In this document: positions 8,220-14,352 of the stretch, in pieces
Position numbering within the stretch: position 1 is the stretch's first letter
Layout: the number at the start of each line of letters is the position of its first letter
Assembly: GCA_903838095.1 (NCBI GenBank)
Contig: CAILXE010000268.1
Location: 1-14,352 of the forward strand
Reading direction: 5' to 3'
Source of the DNA: an uncultured Chlorobiaceae bacterium
Lineage (GTDB): Bacteria > Bacteroidota > Chlorobiia > Chlorobiales > Chlorobiaceae
Length of the DNA: 14,352 nucleotides
Program-made: the position numbers and the translations under genes
The notes under the pieces: generated by a model
What the model was told of the DNA's origin: nothing
The model's database searches: none
The model's input: the letters and a program-made list of their open reading frames with translations, nothing else

Positions 8220-8264
8220 TTATTCCCTCTCCATTGAACAGCGCTGCTTGTGCTTTTTCGGCAT
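8220..8264 (-). CDS. Possible 14-codon upstream ORF (leader) of the AAA-TPR gene
   Basis: Reads MPKKHKQRCSMERE then TAA, ending three bases before the ATG at 8216. The ribosome binding site of the large gene (GAGAGGG) lies inside it. The G9 tract ends one base before its ATG. It may be a coupling leader or mere chance; very basic, with no sign of conservation available here. Confidence 0.2.
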   Translation of the reverse strand: MPKKHKQRCSMERE

Positions 8265-8265
8265 A

Positions 8266-8274
8266 CCCCCCCCC
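8266..8274. repeat. Nine-base C/G homopolymer upstream of the AAA-TPR gene
   Basis: A run of nine C on the plus strand (G9 in the direction of the gene), between the -10-like element and the gene and 49 nt from the ATG. Tracts of this length are prone to slippage during replication or transcription. Confidence 0.8.
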
Positions 8275-8304
8275 AGAATAACTTAAAAATAAAGACGCTA
8301 TCAA
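8275..8304 (-). promoter_or_regulatory. Candidate promoter of the AAA-TPR gene
   Basis: On the minus strand TTGATA (8304-8299), an 18-nt spacer, TATTCT (8280-8275), 5/6 and 4/6 matches. It is followed at once by nine G (8274-8266), where transcription would be expected to start. It lies in the 151-nt gap after the short clpB. Pattern match only. Confidence 0.35.
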
Positions 8305-8367
8305 CAATTCTGCTGAAAAGATAATTGATGCAATGCAAGAAACCAATTATTGGCTGCACATCATCCT

Positions 8368-9690
8368 CTATCCTCCAATTTCTATCTCACGCTTCAGCGC
8401 CTCACGCTCAATTTCAAGACGGCGAATTTCGCGGTTTATACGATCAAGCTCTTCAGGACTGCTGTCTATCTCCAGCCTGAGACGCGAAGAGGCTTCATCG
8501 ATCAGATCAATCGCCTTGTCAGGCAGAAAGCGATCGGCAATGTAACGATTGGAGAGCTCCGCAGCAGCGACAAGGGCTGCATCCTTGATACGCACCCCAT
8601 GATGAATCTCATATTTTTCCTTAAGCCCGCGCAGAATTGAAACGGTATCCTCAACACTCGGCTGATCAACCAGCACGGTCTGAAAACGACGCTCAAGAGC
8701 AGCATCCTTTTCAATATGCTTGCGATACTCATCAAGCGTCGTGGCGCCGATACAGCGCAGTTCACCGCGAGCAAGAGCCGGTTTGAGAATATTGGCCGCA
8801 TCCATCGAACCCTCGGCAGCGCCTGCCCCAACAAGCAGATGAAGCTCATCGATAAACAGAATAATCTCACCATCGGAGGACTGAACCTCGCGCACAACCG
8901 CTTTCAGACGCTCCTCAAACTCGCCACGGAACTTGGCGCCAGCAACAAGCTGGGCAATATCGAGCGCAGCAATCTGTTTGCTCTTCAGGTTTTCAGGCAC
9001 ATCACCAGCCACAATACGCTGAGCGATACCCTCAACCAGGGCTGTCTTGCCAACCCCCGGCTCACCGATAAGCACCGGATTATTTTTCGTGCGACGACTG
9101 AGAATCTGCAACACCCTGCGAATCTCCTCATCACGACCGATAACCGGATCGAGTTTACCCTTGCGCACCTGATCGTTCAGGTTACGCGAATATTTTTTCA
9201 GCGAATTATAACTCTCCTCGGCGCTCTGACTGGTCACGCGCTGCGTCCCCCTTATGGTCGTAAGTACCTTGAGAATGGCGTTTCGATTGAATCCCGCATC
9301 CTGTAACATGCGCGAAACCGTCACACCGGATTCGCAGAGAGCTATCAGCAGGTGCTCCGAACTGATATAATCATCCTTCAGATTTTCAGCCTCTTTCAGG
9401 GCGACGTCAAACACCTTCCCCAGATTCTGCGACAGATACTGCCCGGAAGCTGAAGCGCCAGTGACCCTCGGAATCCTGTCAATCTCGCGGTCAAGCGCCG
9501 CAAGAAGCGTTTCGGCAGGAGCCTCGAGCTTCTGCGCTATCTGCATGGCAATACTGCTTTTATCGTCAAACATGGCAAAAAGCAGATGTTCCGGTTCTAC
9601 CTGCTGATGCTGGCGACTACCAGCAAGGGTCGCCGCAGCCTGTAACGCCTCCTGGGCCTTCAGGGTAAATTTGTTCGGGTCAAACTGCAT
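8368..9690 (-). CDS. clpB: Short ClpB-like disaggregase: N domain and first AAA ring only
   Basis: A 440-aa protein that matches the first half of ClpB and then stops. The N domain (1-145) begins [19 protein letters not shown]. The first AAA+ module has Walker A GEPGVGKT (209-216), pore loop [13 protein letters not shown] (251-263), Walker B LFIDELH (278-284), sensor [19 protein letters not shown] (315-333), arginine finger ERRFQ (333-337) and [11 protein letters not shown] (390-400). The text ends [13 protein letters not shown] just inside the first middle-domain helix. The rest of the middle domain and the second ATPase ring (over 400 residues) are missing, and no downstream frame resembles them. 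The reading frame and motifs are intact, so it is probably a working short form and not a fresh pseudogene. I recall, unchecked, a similar short ClpB in Chlorobaculum tepidum. It may form or modify a ring with full ClpB encoded elsewhere. Confidence 0.88.
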   Translation of the reverse strand: MQFDPNKFTLKAQEALQAAATLAGSRQHQQVEPEHLLFAMFDDKSSIAMQIAQKLEAPAETLLAALDREIDRIPRVTGASASGQYLSQNLGKVFDVALKEAENLKDDYISSEHLLIALCESGVTVSRMLQDAGFNRNAILKVLTTIRGTQRVTSQSAEESYNSLKKYSRNLNDQVRKGKLDPVIGRDEEIRRVLQILSRRTKNNPVLIGEPGVGKTALVEGIAQRIVAGDVPENLKSKQIAALDIAQLVAGAKFRGEFEERLKAVVREVQSSDGEIILFIDELHLLVGAGAAEGSMDAANILKPALARGELRCIGATTLDEYRKHIEKDAALERRFQTVLVDQPSVEDTVSILRGLKEKYEIHHGVRIKDAALVAAAELSNRYIADRFLPDKAIDLIDEASSRLRLEIDSSPEELDRINREIRRLEIEREALKREIEIGG

Positions 9691-9722
9691 GGTTCTGGTT
9701 GTTTAGCATACAACGTTCAAGT

Positions 9723-10019
9723 TCAGGACTTTGACGTCTCTCCAGGAGGCGATGGCATATTTTTCAATACCGCATTAATCACCAACCGAAGAATCTGGGC
9801 GCCAGTAGAAAACAGTTCAACACTTTTCTCCTGGATGTGTCGCTGGGTATCAAGCTGCTCCTTAAAAAGTTCAACAGAAGCAGGGTCATAATCACCCTGA
9901 CTTGCATAGGCATCAATCACCTCTTCAGCTTCATCAAATGGCATATTGAAAACCTTGATTCCCAGCTTTGCCCTTTCAATAGAGTCAAGAGCTCTTAGCC
10001 CCGTGTTCTGCTGCTCCAT
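9723..10019 (-). CDS. Uncharacterised 98-aa helical protein upstream of clpB
   Basis: I do not recognise this protein. It has no signal peptide, is rich in charged residues and predicted mostly helical. It opens MEQQNTGLRALDSIERAKLG, contains a segment with many acidic residues (FDEAEEVIDAYASQGDYD, 29-46) and a heptad-like stretch (ELFKEQLDTQRHIQEKSVEL), then a short hydrophobic helix ILRLVINAVL (76-85) and a polar tail. It precedes the short clpB by 32 nt on the same strand, so it could be its partner or adaptor; that is only inference from position. Support for being real comes from the open frame, a promoter-like sequence upstream and the close spacing. No clear ribosome binding site is seen before the ATG. 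Confidence 0.65.
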   Translation of the reverse strand: MEQQNTGLRALDSIERAKLGIKVFNMPFDEAEEVIDAYASQGDYDPASVELFKEQLDTQRHIQEKSVELFSTGAQILRLVINAVLKNMPSPPGETSKS

Positions 10020-10053
10020 AATGATATCTGTTTTGCGTCTGAAAATGAACTGG

Positions 10054-10082
10054 ATATTACTTGATTACAAAGGTAATGTAAC
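10054..10082 (-). promoter_or_regulatory. Candidate promoter of the 98-aa gene and clpB
   Basis: On the minus strand GTTACA (10082-10077), a 17-nt spacer, TAATAT (10059-10054), 4/6 matches for each hexamer, about 35 nt before the ATG at 10019. No CIRCE element is visible, so heat-shock control by HrcA is not indicated. Confidence 0.25.
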
Positions 10083-10107
10083 ACTTTTTCAGCAAGAAAA
10101 GGGAATG

Positions 10108-10121
10108 CACTTCTTGAAGTG
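10108..10121. promoter_or_regulatory. 14-bp perfect palindrome CACTTCTTGAAGTG
   Basis: Six-base arms (CACTTC/GAAGTG) with only two central bases, so it suits dimeric protein binding better than an RNA hairpin, and no T run follows it on either strand. It lies between the end of batB and the promoter-like sequence of the 98-aa gene. Confidence 0.35.
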
Positions 10122-10139
10122 ATACTGACAACATGCTCT

Positions 10140-11156
10140 TTACCAACCCCTTGCATAACCTCGCCCGATCATGGTTTCTCCAAGCAGACACACAAAGCCT
10201 GCCACAAGAAAAGCGAGCGAAAGAGATTCGTGCCCCGAAGGATCCATCACCCAGCGGGATCCCGCCGCAATACGGTTAATTCGTTCAGAAACCTCCATAA
10301 AAACAGTGTGTTCAGCTCTGCTTCTGAAATAATAGCCGCCCGCATCATGAGCCAGCGCCTGCAACATTTCAGGCCGATAACTGCTCATCACCACCTGGCC
10401 AAGCTTGTCCTTTTTAAACTCGCCTCCACCCAACGGAATCGCAACCGGCTGGCGCATCCCGACTCCTATAACAAAGAGACGAACTCCCGCCTTTTTCAAC
10501 TGCTGCACAACCGGACGAAGATCACCGGCATGATCCTCACCATCACTCAACAGCACCACAATCTTTTCACCCCTGATACCCGGAGGAATCCGATTTTCCG
10601 CTGAAGGCTCAAGAAGAGTGCCGGCAAGCTCAAATGCAGTGCGAAACGAGGTACCCTGCTCATCAATAAGATCAGGAGAAGCCATGCCCATCAAGGCATC
10701 AAAACCCTCTTTATCAGTAGTGAGGGGACACTGCACCAACGGAACACCGGCAAAAAGCAGAATGGCACGCCGCCCACCTTTGACCGCATGACTTATGCTG
10801 ATGATCTCCTGTTTCGCCTGCCCAAGACGATCGGGAAGCACATCCCTGGCCAACATGCTGCGGGAAACATCAAGCATAAAAACCAGGTCTGCACCTTTAC
10901 GCAGCACCGGTCGCCCCCCACTGCAAAAACGGGGACCCGTCATGGCAACAAGCAACAAGGCGATACCCGAAAAAAGCAACCCTTTTTTCAGTAACACCAT
11001 GCGCCGTCTGAGACGGGGCATCATGCCATCAGCCATAGCTGGCGCCACAACAGCCTCACGTACCTGAAACTCTCGCATGACCCCATAACCAAGAAAAACC
11101 ATGAGAGGAATCAGCAACAGCAGATAGACAATATTTTCAGGCCTGGCAAAACACAT
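10140..11156 (-). CDS. batB: VWA-domain membrane protein BatB
   Basis: A 338-aa aerotolerance-type (Bat) protein. One membrane helix lies at the N terminus (NIVYLLLLIPLMVFLGYG) and another near residues 56-73 (LKKGLLFSGIALLLVAMTG). A von Willebrand A domain follows, and a C-terminal helix (LSLAFLVAGFVCLLGETM). Counted from a TTG one codon earlier, the metal-site (MIDAS) residues are DVSRS (97-101), Thr170 and DGED (206-209). Such proteins probably form a membrane complex with BatA, often next to a MoxR ATPase; the exact job is unclear. I prefer ATG 11156, with an AAAGGGAG site 7 nt upstream. It follows batA by about 40 nt. The usual TPR partner BatC is not downstream; an unrelated 98-aa gene and the short clpB are. 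Confidence 0.88.
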   Translation of the reverse strand: MCFARPENIVYLLLLIPLMVFLGYGVMREFQVREAVVAPAMADGMMPRLRRRMVLLKKGLLFSGIALLLVAMTGPRFCSGGRPVLRKGADLVFMLDVSRSMLARDVLPDRLGQAKQEIISISHAVKGGRRAILLFAGVPLVQCPLTTDKEGFDALMGMASPDLIDEQGTSFRTAFELAGTLLEPSAENRIPPGIRGEKIVVLLSDGEDHAGDLRPVVQQLKKAGVRLFVIGVGMRQPVAIPLGGGEFKKDKLGQVVMSSYRPEMLQALAHDAGGYYFRSRAEHTVFMEVSERINRIAAGSRWVMDPSGHESLSLAFLVAGFVCLLGETMIGRGYARGW

Positions 11157-11196
11157 CAATTCACTCCCTTTCGCTCAACATTCCAAAAGCTCCATG

Positions 11197-12216
11197 CTAC
11201 GGTATTCTCAACAATCGAGTGTTCGACAACACCACTTCAAGCAAAAGCAAAATAACCGCCAAAAACAGCAAAGAAAAAAACAAGCCCGAACGATGCTCCA
11301 TAACCACCCCCGCATGACGGCTCTTCTCCTGCCGATCGATACTCTTGATGGTTTTATCAAATCCCGACGGGTCCTCTACGCTGAAATACCCGCCACCAGT
11401 TGCGCGGGCAATACCCCGAAGCGACTCTTCATCCCTCGCCGCATTATGACTGCCGCTCTCCCCTGAACGATCCAGCCGATCTTCCACAGTTTTAAACCCG
11501 GCATTGATCACATAAATCCTTATCCCGCCCCGCACAGCAAGCCCGGCTGCCGTTGCCGGACCAACCTCGCCCGCATTATTTTCACCATCAGTCACCAGAA
11601 TAATAATCTTGTTCAGCGATTCAGATGCTTTAAGACGATTGACCGCAACAAGAATCGCCGTGCCGATAGCCGTACCATCATCCTGAATAATCCTGGGAGA
11701 AAGATTATCAAGCAGCATGGCAAGCACCTCATGATCAAGCGTCAGCGGACATTGCGTATACCCCTTGCCCCGAAAAACCACAAGACCCATCCTGTCATTC
11801 GATCGACGCAACACAAAATTTCGGGCAACCTCACGGGCAGCATCAAGACGACTTTTGCCGGCAAAATCCTTCTGCAACATCGATTCCGAAATATCAAGCG
11901 CCAGCATCACATCAATGCCCCGCGCCTCGGCTTCATACTGACGGAACAGCAGGCGCGGCCCTGAAAGCGCCAAAACACAAAGCACCAGCGCCCCCCACCG
12001 CAACCACTGAGGCAAAACAATCAACCACCGAGAAGCCTCAAATCCCGAAGCCTTAAGACGCTCAAGACCCGGAAACAGTATCGCAGGACTTTTTCCCTGA
12101 CGCTCCCGCCGCTCCTTGAACCATACGCCAAAAGCCAATACCGGCAACAGCAACAACCACAAAGGTTCCACCAGCTCAAGACGGGGAATATGTGAGAACC
12201 ATTCCGGCATAGTCAT
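11197..12216 (-). CDS. batA: VWA-domain membrane protein BatA
   Basis: A 339-aa Bat-family protein with the same plan as BatB. There is an N-terminal helix (EPLWLLLLPVLAFGVWF), a second around 65-86 before SGPRLLF, a VWA domain, and a C-terminal helix (GLFFSLLFLAVILLLLEVVL). MIDAS residues are complete: DISES (108-112), Thr182 in DDGTAIGTA, and TDGEN (209-213). The segment QCPLTLDHEVLAMLLDNLSP (155-174) is the family's usual one. The ATG at 12216 follows AGAGAGG by 8 nt. A second ATG lies two codons on. Directly before the ATG, with no gap, is the stop of a short open frame, as if another gene had once ended here. MoxR and DUF58 genes, which commonly precede batA, are absent; a fic gene is there instead. 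Confidence 0.9.
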   Translation of the reverse strand: MTMPEWFSHIPRLELVEPLWLLLLPVLAFGVWFKERRERQGKSPAILFPGLERLKASGFEASRWLIVLPQWLRWGALVLCVLALSGPRLLFRQYEAEARGIDVMLALDISESMLQKDFAGKSRLDAAREVARNFVLRRSNDRMGLVVFRGKGYTQCPLTLDHEVLAMLLDNLSPRIIQDDGTAIGTAILVAVNRLKASESLNKIIILVTDGENNAGEVGPATAAGLAVRGGIRIYVINAGFKTVEDRLDRSGESGSHNAARDEESLRGIARATGGGYFSVEDPSGFDKTIKSIDRQEKSRHAGVVMEHRSGLFFSLLFLAVILLLLEVVLSNTRLLRIP

Positions 12217-12297
12217 TCAGGCGCCTCTCTTTTTTTTCATAATCACCAGCAATCGTCCCTGCAGGATATAACGACAGGCGTTGTCAAATACGTCATG
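12217..12297 (-). pseudogene. Possible 3' remnant of the gene that preceded batA
   Basis: An open frame ending RYILQGRLLVIMKKKRGA and TGA, with the TGA immediately followed by the batA ATG. It starts inside the end of fic in another frame, has no start codon or ribosome binding site of its own, and I cannot identify it. The stop-to-start abutment is typical of coupled genes in an operon, so it may be a truncated neighbour. Chance cannot be excluded over about 26 codons. Confidence 0.25.
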
Positions 12298-13795
12298 GTT
12301 TTGCTGAAAATGAGGTTTGTACCGCATCTTCCATTCCGACGATTTCCTGCTCTGTCAGCTTTGCAAAATGGCTTTCCCTTTTCCGTGCAGATACTTTTCC
12401 ATTATTTTTAATGCACAGGTTGATAAAGAGATCAATCTGCCGGTCTGGCAGGTCAACGATCTCCTGAATGGCGCCTTTGGCTTTATCGTACATGACAAGA
12501 AAGTCAAGTTCTTCGACCAGTTCTCTTGAGATAGTTTCCGAAATAAAACCAAGCAACGCCTCGGCTTGTGCCGTCATATCAATGTAGCGATACCAATGAG
12601 CAGTTTCATTCTGAACCTGCATCTCTCCGATATGATTGAGCGTGTAGTCAATCTGCTTTAACAGAGGCCTTGAAAAATTTTCCAGTGATGCGTCATAAGC
12701 AACCGGATTTTTCAACATTGCGGCCGAGACAGGAATCATCAGCCCATTGGGAGTAAAACCGCGACGGGCCAGAATGTTATGAATCAGAAAACGGTGGATA
12801 CGACCGTTTCCATCCGTGAAAGGGTGGATAAAGACAAAACCGTACGCAATTGCTGCGGCATGAACAATGGCCGGGATATCACCGTTGGCCATTGTTTTGT
12901 GCGCTTCAACCAGCCCTTTCATCAAGGACTCAACATCCTCAGGTTTCGGGCTTACGTAATGAACAATCTCTTTTTGAAAGGTAATGGTCTGACCAACATA
13001 ATTCTGAATGGTGCGAAAGTCACTATCGGCAAAGCGCGAATCGACAATCATGTTCTGCAGTTCAAGAAGACGAGAGTTCTCACAGAAATCCTCTGTTTCA
13101 GCAAGCGTGAGCAGTGAGATGAATTTCTCTGTTCTCGAAGGAGTAGGTTTGATATGCTCAATCTCAAAGGAGGACTTTGTTTCTTTGGTATAGAGATAGC
13201 CAAGCACTCTACGCAGAAGCTCAGGAGGATAGGCATTGAGAAGATGAGCGCACTGTTTAGTAAAGTTTTTATGCTCGACCTCTTTAAGCCGGTCGGTTCG
13301 GCGGACGAGAGGACAGAAGGCCGCTGATCCAGTAAGGTTGTTGATTATCCGTTGCCTTGGGCTGCGGATGGCATTTTTCAGCGTATAATATTCTTCCGGG
13401 TCAAGCAGCAGGGTGTAGTTCCCTTTGGCAGCATCCTCCAGGGGGAGAGTGGAGCCTGTAAGAAATTCGTACAGAAACCAGAGTTTGCGCCGGGAAATGC
13501 TGACGGGGTGTTCCAGAATAAAATCGGCCAGTTCCTGTGGCTCAATGTGGCAAAAGAGTGTGCACAGGAGAGCAAGATTGATCCCGTCGTATTTGATGGC
13601 AAATTCAAGATGGTCGCACGCTCTCTCACCCGGCCAGTTTCTTGCTGGATAGAACTCTTCACGCACCTCATTTTCAGTGACTGAGTAGCGCGCCCTCCTG
13701 GCATCAGAAACAAACGATGATCGCCAGTGAGGTATGTGCCTCATCCTGTATTTCTCGGTCAGAAACCGGTACCCTGCACTTTTTGTCTGTGCCAT
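12293..13795 (-). CDS. Fic-family protein (AMP transferase type)
   Basis: A 500-aa protein with a complete Fic core. Fic enzymes mostly move AMP from ATP onto a hydroxyl of a target protein. The catalytic motif HPFTDGNGRIHR (324-335) has the histidine, the phosphate-binding GNGR and the last arginine. An inhibitory-helix-like motif SSFEIEH (208-214) precedes it in the N-terminal domain; the S-x3-E pattern is kept, with His where Gly or Asn is usual. This suggests a self-inhibited, class II-like enzyme. The C terminus (VDLPDRQIDLFINLCIKNNG, then KVSARKRESHFAKLTEQEI) is a winged-helix-like end that is complete for the family. The ATG at 13795 has only a weak upstream site (GAGC). No separate antitoxin gene lies beside it. 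A remnant of a second Fic gene lies about 300 bp upstream, so the locus once held two. Confidence 0.9.
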   Translation of the reverse strand: MAQTKSAGYRFLTEKYRMRHIPHWRSSFVSDARRARYSVTENEVREEFYPARNWPGERACDHLEFAIKYDGINLALLCTLFCHIEPQELADFILEHPVSISRRKLWFLYEFLTGSTLPLEDAAKGNYTLLLDPEEYYTLKNAIRSPRQRIINNLTGSAAFCPLVRRTDRLKEVEHKNFTKQCAHLLNAYPPELLRRVLGYLYTKETKSSFEIEHIKPTPSRTEKFISLLTLAETEDFCENSRLLELQNMIVDSRFADSDFRTIQNYVGQTITFQKEIVHYVSPKPEDVESLMKGLVEAHKTMANGDIPAIVHAAAIAYGFVFIHPFTDGNGRIHRFLIHNILARRGFTPNGLMIPVSAAMLKNPVAYDASLENFSRPLLKQIDYTLNHIGEMQVQNETAHWYRYIDMTAQAEALLGFISETISRELVEELDFLVMYDKAKGAIQEIVDLPDRQIDLFINLCIKNNGKVSARKRESHFAKLTEQEIVGMEDAVQTSFSAKP

Positions 13796-13866
13796 GATGC
13801 TCGAAAAAAACTGGAATACCGTCTTTTATGGTAAAAAGGGTTACAGTTGTTGCAGATAAGTTATAA

Positions 13867-13875
13867 AGTGTAGCA
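13867..13875 (-). promoter_or_regulatory. Candidate extended -10 element of fic
   Basis: TGCTACACT on the minus strand fits the TGnTAnnnT extended -10 pattern. The -35 is weak (TTTAAG or TTAAGC about 16-17 nt upstream). The implied leader is about 65 nt. Pattern match only. Confidence 0.25.
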
Positions 13876-13980
13876 TAGAATGCAAAACGCTTAAATATCT
13901 GCAAGAACAATTAGAAATAGCTGGCAATAAATTCAGGAGTACTGCCGGATAGAACCATAGGCCTTGTTCTTCAGCAAGCC

Positions 13981-14005
13981 GGATTGAGCATGGAAAGCAC
14001 AATCC
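13981..14005. repeat. Imperfect inverted repeat GGATTGAGC / GCACAATCC
   Basis: Arms 13981-13989 and 13997-14005 pair in 8 of 9 positions around a 7-nt loop. This is the third hairpin of the cluster and does not share the sequence of the other two. Confidence 0.45.
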
Positions 14006-14009
14006 AAAA

Positions 14010-14089
14010 ATCTTATTGTGTTTACTACCGCGAAAAACACAACAAAAAAAATCTTATTGTGTTTATGCTGGCAAAAAACACAATAAGAT
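14010..14089. repeat. Two tandem 41-nt palindromic units
   Basis: Unit 1 starts at 14010 and unit 2 at 14051, both with ATCTTATTGTGTTTA. In each, TTGTGTTT is followed by an 11-nt loop and AAACACAA (14016-14042 and 14057-14083). In unit 2 the arms extend to a perfect 14-bp stem (14051-14064 with 14076-14089). Loops differ (ACTACCGCGAA and ATGCTGGCAAA) except for GC.AA. They lie between the fic gene and the Fic remnant, so they may be repressor sites or an RNA structure. Confidence 0.7.
14043..14089 (-). terminator. Terminator-like hairpin after the Fic remnant
   Basis: Read on the minus strand, the 14-bp stem of unit 2 (14089-14051) is followed directly by eight T, starting 10 nt after the stop codon of the Fic remnant. 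The stem is AT-rich, which weakens the case; the same sequence may instead be an operator. Confidence 0.4.
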
Positions 14090-14098
14090 CCCGCTTGT

Positions 14099-14233
14099 TT
14101 AGTTTTTGTCAATAAAAACATCAAGATACTTGCGAAAAACAAAAACCCGGTTCCGTTGCCATCCGGTTTCTTCCTGCAAGATACCAAGCTCCACCATCGC
14201 TCCAACCAGTTGATTCGCAGAGTAATTCCATTT
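14099..14233 (-). pseudogene. C-terminal remnant of a second Fic-family gene
   Basis: Forty-four codons ending in TAA (14101-14099), beginning KWNYSANQLVGAMVELGILQ and continuing with GWQRNRVFVFRKYLDVFIDK. This is the winged-helix end typical of many Fic proteins, where the pattern is ...ANKxIxxLVELGILxExTGxxRNRxFVFxxYLD. Upstream, the frame meets a TAG at 14236-14234, exactly where sequence belonging to the neighbouring IS-like gene begins. The rest of the Fic gene has been replaced or pushed away. It is on the same strand as the intact fic gene. The match is from memory of the family, not a search. Confidence 0.6.
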
Positions 14234-14248
14234 CTAAAACAAAAGTGT

Positions 14249-14254
14249 TATAAT
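14249..14254 (+). promoter_or_regulatory. Perfect -10 box TATAAT before the IS-like gene
   Basis: TATAAT lies 23 nt before the ATG, followed by AAAGGAGGT, a full-strength ribosome binding site. The -35 at 17-nt spacing (TTCCAT, 14226-14231) is poor and would lie within the Fic remnant. Confidence 0.4.
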
Positions 14255-14277
14255 ATACCCTAAAAGGAGGTGGGTAT

Positions 14278-14352
14278 ATGGCACGACCAGCAAGTGGTAA
14301 GGACGTTTTGGAAAAGGCAAAGAAAACATTGACAAATGCTCGAACTGTAGAA
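14278..14352 (+). CDS. Start of a probable IS630-type transposase (HTH part), cut by the window edge
   Basis: Twenty-five codons are visible, beginning MARPASGKDVLEKAKKTLTN and continuing ARTVE. This opening resembles the helix-turn-helix N terminus of IS630-type transposases and their first ORFs (usually continuing ...ELRQAQAVLxPLxxGLS). A strong AAAGGAGGT site and a TATAAT box precede it. It is the only gene here in an expression setting this strong. Identification rests on recall of the family opening and on the broken gene beside it; too little is present to be sure. Confidence 0.5.
   Translation, partial: MARPASGKDVLEKAKKTLTNARTVE

Larger units (their letters stand above)
13796..14098. 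other. Gene-free stretch between fic and the Fic remnant
   Basis: About 300 bp with no credible gene on either strand; the 90-codon and 68-codon open frames here lack start-site and coding character. It holds the fic promoter region (an extended -10-like TGCTACACT on the minus strand, with TACACT at 13872-13867) and, nearer the remnant, three consecutive hairpins described separately. Confidence 0.6.
14234..14352 (+). mobile_element. Left end of a probable IS630-type insertion sequence
   Basis: The Fic remnant is interrupted near 14234-14236 (a TA at 14235-14236; IS630/Tc1-type elements insert at TA), and a short leader then runs to a transposase-like start codon at 14278. The other end and the inverted repeats lie outside the window, so the boundary is inferred. 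Confidence 0.4.

Noticed and set aside
8321..8350. Hairpin ATAATTG...CAATTAT after clpB as a terminator
   Set aside because: A 7-bp AT-only stem with a 16-nt loop and no T run following is too weak.
8220..8367. Frameshift explaining the short ClpB
   Set aside because: None of the three frames downstream of the stop resembles the ClpB middle domain or second ring, so a simple frameshift or stop mutation does not restore it.
10020..10139. CIRCE heat-shock operator for clpB
   Set aside because: No TTAGCACTC-N9-GAGTGCTAA pattern is present; the nearby palindrome is a different sequence with a 2-nt centre.
14010..14089. CRISPR array
   Set aside because: Only two units with 11-nt variable loops and palindromic arms, no spacer-sized unique segments and no cas genes.
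13933..14205. 90-codon minus-strand open frame as a membrane protein
   Set aside because: It overlaps the Fic remnant in another frame and runs through the hairpins; its hydrophobic run arises from the T-rich repeats.

Overview
The window looks like a piece of a green sulfur bacterium (Chlorobi; Chlorobium/Pelodictyon type). That is an inference from moderate GC, a short N-terminal-only ClpB of a kind I recall from this phylum, and the character of GatB, the short N-acetylglutamate-synthase-like acetyltransferase and the IS. No database was consulted. Apart from one short gene (xseB) and the partial gene at the right edge, every gene is on the minus strand, so transcription runs mostly from right to left.

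Left block (1-3340, minus): a tightly packed run obgE > NAGS-like GNAT > HPr (ptsH) > GT4 glycosyltransferase > GT2 glycosyltransferase, with gaps of 26 nt or less. It mixes ribosome/cell-cycle GTPase, arginine biosynthesis, phosphocarrier and surface-polysaccharide functions. Starts are often GTG or TTG. The divergent xseB (3418-3675) faces gatB, which ends only 8 nt away. gatB has a promoter-like sequence placed so that its message could be leaderless.

Middle block (5185-12216, minus): batA > batB (Aerotolerance-type VWA membrane proteins) > an unidentified 98-aa protein > a ClpB that stops in the first helix of the middle domain (no second ATPase ring) > a large AAA ATPase-winged helix-TPR protein with five 43-residue repeats > a secreted SYLF-domain protein. 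The ATPase gene is preceded by a G9 tract next to a promoter-like sequence and by a 14-codon upstream ORF. If anything here is an undescribed system, the ATPase/SYLF pair with the short ClpB and the 98-aa protein is the best candidate, but nothing in the sequence proves that they act together.

Right block (12293-14352): an intact Fic-family AMP-transferase gene (minus). A short coding-looking tail abuts batA and may be what remains of the gene that originally preceded it. Upstream of fic is a roughly 300-bp gene-free stretch with three hairpins, two of them near-identical 41-nt tandem units. Beyond it are the last 44 codons of a second Fic-type gene, cut off next to the start of a plus-strand gene that looks like an IS630-type transposase.
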